Part shown: piece by piece, positions 1 to 12,900 of the stretch
How the letters are laid out: each line of letters opens with the position of its first letter
Position numbering within the stretch: position 1 is the first letter of the stretch
NCBI RefSeq assembly: GCF_000423505.1
Contig: NZ_KE384027.1
Coordinates: forward strand, 373,140 to 437,139
Length of the DNA: 64,000 nt
DNA from: Pseudoclavibacter soli DSM 23366
GTDB lineage: Bacteria; Actinomycetota; Actinomycetes; Actinomycetales; Microbacteriaceae
Direction: 5' to 3'
Position numbers and translations under genes: made by a program
The notes under the pieces: model-generated
What the model was told of the DNA's origin: nothing
The model's input: only the letters and a program-made list of their open reading frames with translations
The model's database searches: none

Positions 1-765
1 CGACTTCTGCAGCAGGTGCAGTGCGCCGCCGCCCGCACCGACGAACACGAACTTAGCGGTGTAGGTCTCGCGTGCGCCGTTGGAGCGGTGCTTGACCGAG
101 ACCTGCCAGCGGCCGTCGTCGAGGCGCTTGAGCCCGGTGACCTCGGCGCCGTAGCTGATGGCGGTGCCGCGCTCGGCGGCGAACTTCAGCAGATCTTTGG
201 TGAGGGCGCCGAAGTCGACGTCGGTGCCGGCCACGGTATGGGTGGCCGCAACCTGCTGGTCTTTGTCGCGCCCGTTGATCAGCAGGGGAGCCCACTGACC
301 GATGGTGCGCTTGTTGCCGCTGAACTCCATGCCCTGGAACAGCGGGTTGTCTTTGAGGGCCTCGTGGCGAGCCTTCAAGAAGTCGGAGTGCTCTTTGCCG
401 ATCACGAAGCTCATGTGCGGCACGGTGTGGATGAAGTGATCGGCTTCGAGTGCACCGCGGCGTACCAGCTCGGCCCAGAACTGACGTGAGAGCTGGAACT
501 GCTCGTTAACCGAGACGGCCTTGGAGATGTTGATGCTGCCGTCTTTGGCCTGCGGCGTGTAGTTGAGCTCGCACAGGGCCGAGTGACCGGTGCCGGCGTT
601 GTGCCAGGGGTCTGAGCTCTCGCGGCCGGCGCCGGGCAGGCGCTCGAAGACCTCAAGAGACCAGTCGGGCTCGAGGATCTTCAGAAATGCGGCGAGCGTC
701 GCGCTCATGATGCCGGCGCCGATGAGCACGACATCGCGATCGTTCCGTGAAAGTGGTGTGGTCAC
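1..765 (-). CDS. mqo: Malate:quinone oxidoreductase, N-terminal part (runs off the window)
   Basis: The first 255 residues of an FAD-dependent, membrane-associated malate:quinone oxidoreductase, which oxidises malate to oxaloacetate and passes electrons to quinone. A dinucleotide-binding GAGIMS motif lies at residues 16-21. Mqo-like segments follow: a WHNAGTGHSALCELNYTP stretch near residue 55, a QFW segment, and KFVFVGAGGGALHLLQKS at the window edge. I chose the GTG at 765 because GGAG stands about 10 bases upstream and the FAD motif falls at the expected distance. The frame stays open to base 1, so the remaining half of the protein lies outside the window. Family assignment is confident from these motifs. 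Confidence 0.93.
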   Translation of the reverse strand, partial: MTTPLSRNDRDVVLIGAGIMSATLAAFLKILEPDWSLEVFERLPGAGRESSDPWHNAGTGHSALCELNYTPQAKDGSINISKAVSVNEQFQLSRQFWAELVRRGALEADHFIHTVPHMSFVIGKEHSDFLKARHEALKDNPLFQGMEFSGNKRTIGQWAPLLINGRDKDQQVAATHTVAGTDVDFGALTKDLLKFAAERGTAISYGAEVTGLKRLDDGRWQVSVKHRSNGARETYTAKFVFVGAGGGALHLLQKS

Positions 766-864
766 TGCTGGGTCTCCAGATTCGCATAGCCTCCGCTGGC
801 TGCGCTGCCAGCGCGACGCGGGCGGACGCCAGCGTCGATGTCGGCACGGGCCGACACCTTAGAC

Positions 865-870
865 ATCATA
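865..870 (-). promoter_or_regulatory. Possible -10 box for mqo
   Basis: On the minus strand a TATGAT hexamer stands about 100 bases upstream of the mqo GTG. No good -35 is visible. The rest of 771-977 shows no gene that I can support. Confidence 0.3.
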
Positions 871-977
871 CTCTTCGCGCTGACACGACTCGTTCGATCG
901 GTCGTCGACTGTGTGCTGTCAGAGGCGTCGGCGGCAGGATGCCCGGGTACGGCCAATCGCTCGGCTCGCCCGGTGCC

Positions 978-1202
978 TCACCGCGCACGGTCGGCATAGA
1001 AGCTCTCGCGCAGCTCGGTGCGTGTGCTCGCGCTGCGACCGTTGCGACGGTACTTCTCGCGACTGCGCCGCAAAAACGTGCGTGCAGTCTCGTAGGCGAC
1101 GCCGAGGTCGTCGGCGACCTCTTGAATGCTGGCGCCATCGACGAAGAGCCGCACGGCCCGAGCCTCGGACGGGCTCAGCCGTGTCTGCTGCCGTATGGCC
1201 AT
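978..1202 (-). CDS. Single-domain LuxR-type helix-turn-helix regulator
   Basis: A 74-residue protein consisting almost entirely of a GerE/LuxR DNA-binding domain: LSPSEARAVRLFVDGASIQE at residues 9-28, then EVADDLGVAYETARTFLRRS as the recognition helix region, and a basic C-terminal tail. There is no receiver or sensor domain. The ATG at 1202 follows AAAGGCAGG on the minus strand. It lies between mqo and asd on the same strand. It may act with an unlinked partner or compete with full-length regulators; its target is not visible here. Confidence 0.75.
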   Translation of the reverse strand: MAIRQQTRLSPSEARAVRLFVDGASIQEVADDLGVAYETARTFLRRSREKYRRNGRSASTRTELRESFYADRAR

Positions 1203-1314
1203 GAAAAACCTGCCTTTGTGGGATGTGCCCCCATGGTAGGCAGCCAGCCACTTTCGGCGGAGTCTCAGCGGAAGATTGCGTAACACAAGCCCCGCCGAGC
1301 ACTCAGCAGCAGGT

Positions 1315-3635
<2,321 letters not shown>

Positions 3636-3692
3636 GAATGTGTCCTTGCTTGTCTGGAGTGCGGCGTATGCCGTCTTCCAGTCTAAAGGGGA

Positions 3693-4304
3693 TCAGTGCT
3701 CGCCCGCAGCTCGTACGCTGCGGCGCCCCTCGAAGGCACGGCCCAAAGTGACCTCGTCGGCGTACTCGAGGTCGCCGCCGACTGGCAGCCCAGAGGCCAG
3801 GCGCGAGATGGTGATGTCGAGGTAGCCGAGTTGGCGGGAGAGATATGTGGCGGTGGCCTCACCCTCGAGGTTGGGGTCGGTGGCGATGATCACCTCGGTC
3901 ACCGTGCCGTCGGCGAGGCGCGGCATGAGACTCGCGATGCGCAGCTGCTCGGGGCCGACACCGTCGATGGGGCTGATAGCGCCGCCGAGCACATGGTAGA
4001 GGCCGTGATATTCGTGTGTGCGCTCGATGGCGGCAACATCTTTGGGCTCTTCGACCACGCAGATCACCGTCTGATCGCGCTTGGGGTCTTCGCACACACT
4101 GCACAGCTCGTGTTCGGTGAGGTTGCCGCACACCTTGCAGAAATGCACGTGAGTGCGCACCTGGGCGAGGATCTGCGCCAGATGCGTGGGGTCGTAGTGC
4201 TCATCTTGCACGATGAAGAACGCGATGCGCTGCGCCGACTTGGGGCCGATACCCGGCAGCTGGCCGAGTTCGTCGATCAGGTCTTGGATCAGGCCTTCGT
4301 ACAC
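3693..4304 (-). CDS. recR: Recombination mediator protein RecR
   Basis: 203 residues, the typical length. RecR acts with RecF and RecO to load RecA on gapped DNA. The helix-hairpin-helix ([15 protein letters not shown]) is at residues 16-30, the zinc-binding cysteines are 56, 59, 68 and 71 (CKVC and CSVC), and a Toprim domain starts at [10 protein letters not shown] near residue 80. It begins only 6 bases after dnaX, the widely conserved dnaX-recR pairing, and is followed by lysC on the same strand. Confidence 0.97.
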   Translation of the reverse strand: MYEGLIQDLIDELGQLPGIGPKSAQRIAFFIVQDEHYDPTHLAQILAQVRTHVHFCKVCGNLTEHELCSVCEDPKRDQTVICVVEEPKDVAAIERTHEYHGLYHVLGGAISPIDGVGPEQLRIASLMPRLADGTVTEVIIATDPNLEGEATATYLSRQLGYLDITISRLASGLPVGGDLEYADEVTLGRAFEGRRSVRAAGEH

Positions 4305-4310
4305 GGCGGG

Positions 4311-6488
4311 CTACTTCTCGTCGACGGGCTTGGCGCCCAGGATGTCGCGGATCACCGGTTCGCCGTACTGGGCCCGATGCCGGGTGCCGTTCGGCGGCGC
4401 TGGCGATGTCGGGGTCGCAGGCGGGGCCTGGCGAGGCTTTGCCGGTGTCGTGGGAGCCGGGTGCTGCGGTTCGTCGGCAGGATGCCCGGGCTCGTATTCG
4501 TCGTCGGCCGGCGGTTCGGTGGGCAGGTCGTCGGGCCACGGCTCGGCCGCGGCAGGCGATGGCTGTGTCGGCTGCGCCTGGGCGCGTGGTGCTGCGGGAG
4601 ATGCCGGTGTCGGAGATGCCGGTGCTGCCGGAGATGCCGGTGCTGTCGGAGTCGAAGCGCTGCGCGGGGCAGCGTCGGGCTGCGGCGTTGGTGTGGTCTG
4701 TGGTGCCTGTGCGGCAGCAGCGGGTTGGGTATTCGGGTGCTCGGGTGCTGCCTGCTGCTGCGGCGCAGCAGCCCGCTGCAGGGCAGGCCGCTGCGAGCCG
4801 GCGGCATGAGCACGGAACTTCATGCGCACCCCGAACAGCTGATGCAGTGCCTCGCGCACGGCATCGGCGGTGGTGTTCTGTGTGCCGGGCGTGCCTTTGA
4901 AACTGTCGGCGTCGGTGTGCGAGCGGAACTCGAGGGTGAGTACATCGTCGGCGTAGGCCTGCGGGGTGGCGTTGATGGCGACCACCCACGCACGACGGTT
5001 GGTGTCGGCGAGGCGGGTGAGCACCTGCTCCCAGCCATTGCGAATCTGCTCGATGCTGAGTGCTCTCGGTGCGGCCGTCGGCGCCGGCTGGGAGGGCTCT
5101 GCCAGCTGCGGCTGCGGCTGTGCTGCGGCGGGCTGCGTCGTGGGTTTGGCTTTCACGGGAGCTGCGGCCTTCGGCGCGGGGTGCTGGGGCTCGGTCTGGG
5201 GTGTTCGGGGAGCCTCGGCAGAGGCAGGCGCATGTGCTGCCGATGCGGCAGGCTGTGCTGGTGCAGCTGGTTGCGCAGGCGGTGTTGTGGTGATGCGTTG
5301 CGCTGGCGCTGCGGAAGGAGCATCCGTGACGCCGATGCGGCGCTCGAGGCGATCGATGCGGCTGAGCGCGCCGAGCTCATCGTCGCTGGAGGCCGGCACC
5401 AGCAGACGCGCGATCATCAGCTCGAGCTGCATGCGCGGGCTGGTGGTGCCGGTCATGCGGTTGACGGCGTCGTCGACGATCTGCGCGGCTCGGGTGAGCT
5501 CGGCGTTGCCGAACTGGCCGGCCTCGCGCTGCAGGGTCTCGATCTCGTCGTGGCTGATGCCGCGCAGGATGGCCGGGGCCTGTTCGCCGGCGGCCTGCAC
5601 CACGATCACATCGCGCAGTCGCTCGAGCACATCTTCGGCGAAGCGGCGTGGGTCTTGCCCGGTCTGCACGACCTTGTCGACGGCCAGGAACAGTCGCTCT
5701 GACACTCCGGCGCCGATGGCGTCGACTACCTCGGTGATCAGGTCGGTGGGGGTGTAGCCGAGCAGGCCGATGGTGCGCTCGTAAGAGATGGTGCCTGCCT
5801 CGGAACCGGCGATGAGCTGATCGAGCACCGAGAGGGTGTCACGCACCGAGCCGCCGCCGGCGCGCACTGCCAGAGGCAGCACGCCGGGCTCGGCCGTGAT
5901 CTGCTCGGAATCGAGGATCTTGTCGAGGAAGGGGAGCATGGTCGCTGGCGGCACCAGACGGAATGGGTAGTGGTGGGTGCGCGAGCGGATGGTGCCGAGC
6001 ACCTTCTCGGGCTCGGTGGTGGCGAAGATGAACTTCACGTGCTCGGGAGGCTCTTCAACAAGTTTCAGCAGCGCGTTGAACCCACCCGAGGTGACCATAT
6101 GCGCCTCGTCGATGATGAAGATCTTGAAGCGATCGCGGGCGGGGGCGAACACGGCGCGCTCGCGCAGGTCGCGGGCGTCGTCGACGCCACCGTGGCTGGC
6201 CGCGTCGATCTCGATGACGTCGAGTGAGCCGGCCCCGCCGGTGGCGAGTTCGACACAGCTCGGGCAGACGCCGCACGGGCTGTCGGTGGGGCCCTCGGCG
6301 CAGTTGAGGCAACGGGCAAGGATGCGCGCAGAGGTGGTTTTGCCACACCCGCGCGGGCCGGAGAACAGATAGGCGTGATTGACGCGATCGGTGCGCAGCG
6401 CGGTCGACAGCGGAGCCGTCACCTGCTCTTGACCGATGAGGTCGGCGAAGGTGTCGGGACGATAGCGTCGATACAGTGCAGTGGCCAC
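4311..6488 (-). CDS. dnaX: DNA polymerase III subunits gamma/tau
   Basis: 725 residues. This clamp-loader ATPase carries the Walker A motif SGPRGCGKTT near residue 38, a zinc-binding cysteine cluster (CLNC, CGVCPSC), the Walker B-like IIDEAHM near residue 115, and a sensor region before KVLGTIRSRTHH. Residues from about 390 onward include a Pro/Ala/Gln-rich linker as in other actinobacterial tau subunits. I chose the GTG at 6488 because VATALYRRYRP is the standard N-terminus and a TACTCT -10 box lies 6 bases upstream, which suggests a leaderless transcript. No slippery frameshift heptamer was recognised, so a single product is expected. Confidence 0.95.
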   Translation of the reverse strand: MATALYRRYRPDTFADLIGQEQVTAPLSTALRTDRVNHAYLFSGPRGCGKTTSARILARCLNCAEGPTDSPCGVCPSCVELATGGAGSLDVIEIDAASHGGVDDARDLRERAVFAPARDRFKIFIIDEAHMVTSGGFNALLKLVEEPPEHVKFIFATTEPEKVLGTIRSRTHHYPFRLVPPATMLPFLDKILDSEQITAEPGVLPLAVRAGGGSVRDTLSVLDQLIAGSEAGTISYERTIGLLGYTPTDLITEVVDAIGAGVSERLFLAVDKVVQTGQDPRRFAEDVLERLRDVIVVQAAGEQAPAILRGISHDEIETLQREAGQFGNAELTRAAQIVDDAVNRMTGTTSPRMQLELMIARLLVPASSDDELGALSRIDRLERRIGVTDAPSAAPAQRITTTPPAQPAAPAQPAASAAHAPASAEAPRTPQTEPQHPAPKAAAPVKAKPTTQPAAAQPQPQLAEPSQPAPTAAPRALSIEQIRNGWEQVLTRLADTNRRAWVVAINATPQAYADDVLTLEFRSHTDADSFKGTPGTQNTTADAVREALHQLFGVRMKFRAHAAGSQRPALQRAAAPQQQAAPEHPNTQPAAAAQAPQTTPTPQPDAAPRSASTPTAPASPAAPASPTPASPAAPRAQAQPTQPSPAAAEPWPDDLPTEPPADDEYEPGHPADEPQHPAPTTPAKPRQAPPATPTSPAPPNGTRHRAQYGEPVIRDILGAKPVDEK

Positions 6489-6535
6489 ACGACAAGAGTA
6501 GCCGCTCCCACCGACACGCACCGAGGCAGAGAAAA

Positions 6536-6624
6536 GACTCCTCGTGCACCCGACAGAGCCCGGTTACCCTTGCTGCGTTTCCGCCCTGGGGGAGTTGGCC
6601 TGGATGTCGTCACACGAGGAGCCG
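6536..6624 (-). ncRNA. ffs: Small signal recognition particle RNA (4.5S type)
   Basis: On the minus strand the conserved SRP domain IV core is present: GGGCGGAAACGCAGCAAGGG with the GGAA tetraloop and the asymmetric internal loop. The outer ends pair (GGCTCCTCGTG with CACGAGGAGTC), which defines a molecule of about 88 bases followed by TTTT. The RNA binds Ffh and guides co-translational export. Its location directly upstream of dnaX-recR is common in Gram-positive bacteria. Confidence 0.93.
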
Positions 6625-6630
6625 CCACTC

Positions 6631-6636
6631 AGTCTA
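6631..6636 (-). promoter_or_regulatory. -10 box of the SRP RNA gene
   Basis: TAGACT on the minus strand ends about 7 bases before the predicted 5' end of the RNA, the correct distance for transcription start. No convincing -35 is seen. Confidence 0.5.
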
Positions 6637-6842
6637 GGAGATAACGGGGCGTCACGCGAGCCGGGCCGCTTCTCCAGCCGGAACGCGAGGACGGGTGAGA
6701 ACTTTCCGGAACAGGGTGAGGTGGCAAGTCAACACGGGTGAGAGCTGAATCGGCGACCGGGTGAGTGAGGGTGAAACCTCGGATGAAAATCCATCGTTTC
6801 GACAATTCCGGCGCTCGCCTCCATGAATACTGACTGCTGATC

Positions 6843-6883
6843 AGGCGCGTTCGTGCGCCCTGAACGGTCGTTTCCGCGGCCGT
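6843..6883 (+). promoter_or_regulatory. Two hairpins in the leader of the giant surface-protein gene
   Basis: The 280 bases between the SRP RNA and the next gene hold no supported ORF. Close to the gene are two adjacent inverted repeats: GGCGC/GCGCC (6844-6859) and ACGGTCG/CGGCCGT (6864-6883, one G-T pair). They lie 23 bases upstream of the ATG and just before the AGGGGAG ribosome-binding site. A weak promoter (TCGACA at 6799, TGAATA at 6824) may lie upstream. A regulatory role is inference. Confidence 0.35.
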
Positions 6884-6906
6884 GAGACACCTTAGGGGAG
6901 CAGTCC

Positions 6907-9900
6907 ATGTCCACTCTGTTCATGCCGAGCCTGCATGCGTCCGTCGACGCTCGAGTCGCCTGGTACCGGAGGCCGATGGCCATGCTGCTGGCCCTGCTCA
7001 TCGCAGTGGCCGGGCTCGGCACCCTGCCCGATGCCGTGGCCGCCAGCGCCGATGAGACCTCTCCGCTGCAGGTGACCAAGAGCGGGCCGTCGAATGCGGC
7101 TCCCGGCGACACCGTCACGTATCGGGTGAAGCTCGAGAACACCGGCTCCAACACGCTGTACAACGTGCTGCTGGCCGACTTGCTGCCGGCAGGGGAGACC
7201 TATCAGGCGAATTCGACCAAGGTGGATTCCCCGTATGCCTTCGGCAACCCTTCGACGTACGCGGTGACCGAGACCACGGGCGAGCCGGCGCAGACGACCG
7301 AGACAGGGCAGACGCTGCTGGTATGGCCCAATGAGCTGGATCTTGCTGCAGGGCAGTCGATCCAGCTTGAATACACCGTGACCCTCGGCGCTGATGTGGA
7401 GACGGGCAGCACAGTCACCAACAGCCTGCAGGCCTTTGCCAGCAGCAATCCGCGAACCATCCCCGAAGTGGACACCAGCAAGGTCACCGCGGGCGCAATC
7501 GACCAGAGCGCGCTGGGCAGCGCGATCACGAACAGCGACCTTTCGAGCGATGTCGCCGAACAGGCGACGACGCTCAGTTCGGTCACTCTGTTGAAAGACA
7601 AGAGCTCGGCGACGTCTGACGAACCGGCGAGCGGCGGCACGGCGTGGCTGCGTGGCGTGCACGAGAACAAGCGTGAGGTGCCGCTGACGGTCAAGAACTC
7701 CGGCACCAGCGAGGTGAGCTACCAGCTGGTCGACTTCCTGCCGGCGGCCTTCGAATTCCTCGACGGCACGTCGACCTCAACGGAGTCGGAGCCCGAATGG
7801 GCCGACGGCACCGACGGTCAGACGCAGGCCGACAGCACCGGTGCGGGAACGTCATCCTCGGTGACCACCGACCCCACGTCACCTGCCGCGACCGCTGCCG
7901 TCGCCTCCGTCGAGACGTTGGTCGCCACCGCTGAGGATGCCGCGAAGTACGGAGTGACCGAGGGATCCACCTACACGAAGATCACCTGGAACGTGACGGT
8001 GCCGGCGCAGTCGACGGCCACGGTCACATACTGGGCGGGCATCCCGCTGCAGGAGAACACCACCGACTGGAATGGCGAGGACTCAGGAGAAGGCACTGCG
8101 CCGACCGGCACCGCGCAGGCGTCCAACCTCGACAACAACTCGGGCACGTACACCCGAGACCTCGTGGGTGAGAGCCGCACGAACGTCGCCGCGCTCGTCG
8201 CGGCCGATGATTCCGTCGTGGTCACAGACTCGCAGATCTACACGATCGCCGATGCCGTCGAGAGCAAGAGCGTCGTCAATGAGAGCGGCAACGCGGTGGA
8301 CGCCCCCAACACGCGTATCGGTCAGGATGCCGCCTGGGACTTCCGCCCCGGGCAGATCACGTACTTCAGCCTGACAACGACGCTCAGCGAGTACGTCGGT
8401 GCGGATGCCGGCGACGGCACCACACCATCCATCGTGATCACCGATGAGCTGCCCGACGGCATGCAGCCGATCGCTCAGGCCGATGGCGACGCCGTGGACC
8501 AGGCACTGGATGCGGCATTCGGCGCCAGCGGTGCGCTCAGCTCGATCAGCGACCAACGCTACAGCGGAACGAAATCGCTCGTCACGACGACGGATCCGAC
8601 TACGGACCCGGCACTGACGCTGGAGTACACGAGCGCCACGTTCGACTCCGCAACGGGCAAATGGACCATCACCCTGGAGCCGACGAGCAGCACTCAGGAT
8701 CTCGTGCGCGGCGAGACCGTGACGGTGCGCATCCCGGTGTACCAGCAGACGGAGTACTCGGGCGCAGACGATTCGCGTCTGGGGCAGGACATCGTCGCCT
8801 ACGATCAGTTCACGAACAGCGCCTCGGCGACGGTGCAGACAGAGGCCGGGGTCGACGAGGAGACAACGGGCGTCAAAGAGCTCACGGCGACTGACTCCGC
8901 CGATCTGCAGGCGATCACGCCGACCATCGACAAGCGGGTGCTCTCTCGTGACGCCACGAGCGATTTCACCACCAAGTTCGGCGCCGGAACACTCACAGCC
9001 ACCGATGAGAGCGCGTTCGCTGACTCGACATCGACGACGTTCGAGCAGGGGGATCTTGTCTGGTTCAAGATCTCGTTCGACCTGGCCGACCCGACGCTGT
9101 CGCTGCGCGACACGCAGCTCACCGACTTCCTGCCACAGGGCTCGAAGCTCTATGGTTGGACGTTCGCCACAGACAACACCGCACCGACAGACAACTGGAC
9201 GGCCACCGGTGACGATACCAAGGCGGTGGGTGCGGGCTCGGTCGTCGCAGATCAGAACATCACGAGCACACTGGTGTGGAAGGCCGGCGATACATACCAA
9301 GAGCTCAGTGGAACCGAGAACCGCAAGCTCTCGGTGATCGTGGGCGTGGAACTCACCCAATCCGGTGCTTCTCTCGACAATCTCGCCAAGGCATCGGTCA
9401 CCAACACGAAGGCCGCCGTGGTGACCTTCCGCGACGAGGCCGCCTTCGAGGTCGATGAGGCGCCCAGCGTGGCGCTCATCAAGGATGTCGTCGGGATCGG
9501 CAGCGGCTCGTGCACCGCTGGTTCGGTGATCTCCGATGGCGCGCAGGTCACCAGCGGCCAATGCGTCACCTACAAGGTGACGGCGACCAATACCGGTGCC
9601 CAGACCGTTCTCGACCCGACCATCTGGGATGTGCTGCCCACTGGGTTCACGAACGGCGCGGTGTACTCGAACTCGTCGCTTAGCTCCGCGGTGACGACCA
9701 ACTCCGATTCAGATCCAGACTCGACGCTGAAATGGGCGCACTCGGGAACGATCGCAGCAGGTGCATCGGTCACCTACTACGTCACGGCCACGGCACCGGC
9801 AGATCCCGAAGTCAACACGACCTTCACGAACACCGCCGGCGTACGCGATTTCGCGACAGAACTCGACTACGACGGCAGCGACGCCGACACTGACCTCGAT

Positions 9901-12900
9901 CAAACCACCTGGTACCCTGCTGAGAACATCGACTCCTCGGTGGTGGACAGCAACGCATCGAAGGCGAAGGACACCGCCACGGTGAAATCGCCGAACGTGT
10001 CACTGTCGAAGACGGTGACCAGCGGCCTCAGCCAGAACAACAACAACCAGGCGAGCAACCCCGACACCAATGGCTATGGGCCAAGCGCCCAGGCAGTGGT
10101 CGGCGAGAAGGTGACGTTCAAGATCACGCTCACCGTTCCTGCGAACACCACGGTGACCGGTGGGTCGCTCAAGGATGCAGTGGCGAACGCGGCCTCCACG
10201 TATCCGCAGATCACCATCGACCCGAACACCATCACTGTCACGAAGGACAGCAGTGCGATCACGACCCCGTTGTTTACCGGCACGAGTTCGACGGACTTCA
10301 CCTGGGGTCAGGACTTCAGCAATACGACTGATGCTGATGTGACATATGTGCTCACGGTACCGGGCACGGTCACCGGCTACTCTCCAGTGACCAATGGCAG
10401 CAGCAAGAACGTCACCACCTCGGCAAAGAACACCGCGACATTCACCTCGAAGAACAACAGCGGCATCAGCAGGACCGCCACGGTGCAGATCGTCAATCCG
10501 AACCTGACCGCGTCAAAGACAGCCTCACCAGACACCAGCATCGGAGCCGGACAGACCGTCACCTTCACCGTGAAGGGCACGAACCAGTCCACCAACAGCG
10601 GGGTCAATACGCCCGGGCTGAAATCGGCAAAGCTCGTCGACACCCTGCCGGGGGGACTCACCTATACAGGCGTCGGCACGGTGACCCTCGGGTCCAGCAC
10701 GTTGACTGAGAATACTGACTACACCGTCGTCACCTCGAACATCGGCACCGGCGGGGCGACCTCGACGGATGCGGGCAGCCCGAGCACGGTCACCATCCAG
10801 CTGAAGCCCGGGGTGGTCGTTGCCGCCGGACAGACCCTCAGCGCCACGTTGACGGTCACCACCCCAGACCCGGTCACCGCATCGGCGACCTATGACAACA
10901 GCGTCTCCTTCGAGGGCGACTCACTCACCGCTGACGAGGCGACCGCGCAGAGTGGCACCGCACAGCACTACGCCACCACAGCATCCAAGCAGATCACGGT
11001 CAACGGCGCCACCAGCGACAAGGCCATCACGAGCGTCTCGCCGAGTGCCGACGGCACCGGGCTGACCGACGCCAGCGGAAACATCACCACGGACACCTCC
11101 AGCAGCACGGCGAAGGTCACACCCGGGCAGACCGTCACCTACCAGGTGAGCGGCACCATCCCCGCGAACACCGAGACATTCGACACCACCATCGTCGACA
11201 CCCTGCCGGCGGGAGCCGAGTTCGTCAGCGCGACCATCACTGGCCCCGCCGGAGCGCTGAATATCGGCTCCGGCGACAGCGACGTGACGCAGATCGTCAA
11301 CGGCCAGACCATCGGCTGGGCGGTCGGTCATGTCGCCGCGGCCGCCACGGAACAGACATACACGGTCACCGTGCAGGTGCGATTCACAGCTGACCTCAAC
11401 GGGTCGACCAACAGCGCGGTCGTCGCGGGCAAGACGCTGACCAACACCGCGCAGACGAAGTGGAACCTGAGCGACAAGACCGACCCCACCGACCCGACGG
11501 CGAGCCTCGACAAGTCCTCGAGCACATCCCAGGCGAGCGTGACCGTCGTTGAGCCGAAGGTGACCCTCGGCAAGACGGTGAGCAGCAGTCAGGTCGAACT
11601 CGGCAGCACCGTCACGTTCGCACTGACCGCGACGAACACCGGCACCTCGACCGCCTACGACTTCGTCGGCACAGATACCCTGCCCGAGCAGTTCGACGCC
11701 TCGACGCTGAAGTTCTACAACGGCGCGACCCAGGTCACGGATCTCTCGTCACTCGGCGTGACCGTTGACACTGCGACACGGACGATCACGTGGAACGCCG
11801 GAGACATCGCCGTCGGCACGGCGAACGCGAAGACGCTGACGTTCACGGTCGTCTTCGGCGCGGATTCCTCGAAGATCGCTGACGACTCCGACGACAGCAC
11901 GACCGGTCTGAGCGCGAAGTACACGAACACGTTCACCGGCACGTACAGCTCACTCGACGGGGATGACACGGATGCGAGCTATGAGCGCGACTACACGCCG
12001 ACGCCCGCCACCGCTGACGTGCAGGCGAAGCTCCCACACCTCAGCCTGACGAAGACACCGACCAGCGGTGTCGCCTACCGCGGCCAGAACTACACCTGGA
12101 CACTCACGGCGACCAACTCTGGGCAGGGCACGGCGAACGACGTGCAGGTGCTCGACCGGCTGCCGGATCAGTGGAGCTACGTCTCCACGGGCACGGTGAC
12201 TGTCGCCGGCAGCGCTGTCGACGCCTCGACGATCAGCACGCCGAGCAGCGGGGATACGGGCAGGCTCACCTGGAGCGCGACCTCCGGCAGCGGCTGGACT
12301 CTCGCATCCGGCCAGTCGATCAGCATCCAGGTGACGGCGAAGCCCGCCGAGGACGCAGCGCTGAGCACGTACACGAACACACTCGGCGTCTCGCTCACTG
12401 ATGCGAACGGCAGCCAGACGAATGCCTCTGCGGGCACGAACGGCGGCACGAGCTCGACTTGGGGCACCGACAGCTCCTACGCCGATGAAGATGCCACGGC
12501 AGACGTGACGCTGCAGTCCGCGGATCTGCAGGTGGCCAAGACCGCTCAGGGCGATTGGACGCCAGGGCAGACCTTCGGCGGGGACGGCAGCGCCCCCAGC
12601 TGGCTGGTGACCGTCACCAACAAGCAGAGTAGCTCGGCTGCGGCCGTCGGCCCGTTCACGCTGACGGATCTCGCTGATCTCAGCGGTCTGACCGCCGGCA
12701 CCGTGACCGCTGCGCAGGTGAGCGGGTGGACGGTGACCGCGCCGGACGGCTCCACCGGATCCATCAGCGGCTCCGGAACCGACAGCGACCCGTACCTGGT
12801 GACGTGGGGGTCTGCCACTCCGACGCTCGCGCAGGGCGCATCGTTCACCGTGCGCATTCCGGTGACCGTCGACGCCGCGGCGGTCGGCACCGCGAAGAAC

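Noticed and set aside
3636-3692. Riboswitch or leader-peptide control of lysC
   Set aside because: Only 57 bases separate recR and lysC, with no aptamer-like fold visible.
3696-5702. Long open frame on the plus strand across recR and dnaX
   Set aside because: It is antisense to two certain genes. Its Gly/Arg/Cys-rich product is the mirror of the Pro/Ala/Gln-rich dnaX linker.
4311-6488. Programmed frameshift in dnaX giving separate gamma and tau
   Set aside because: No A-rich slippery heptamer with a downstream hairpin was recognised.
8083-9561. 492-codon minus-strand frame in the giant gene
   Set aside because: Same reason: antisense to DUF11 repeats, no domain recognised, no ribosome-binding site.
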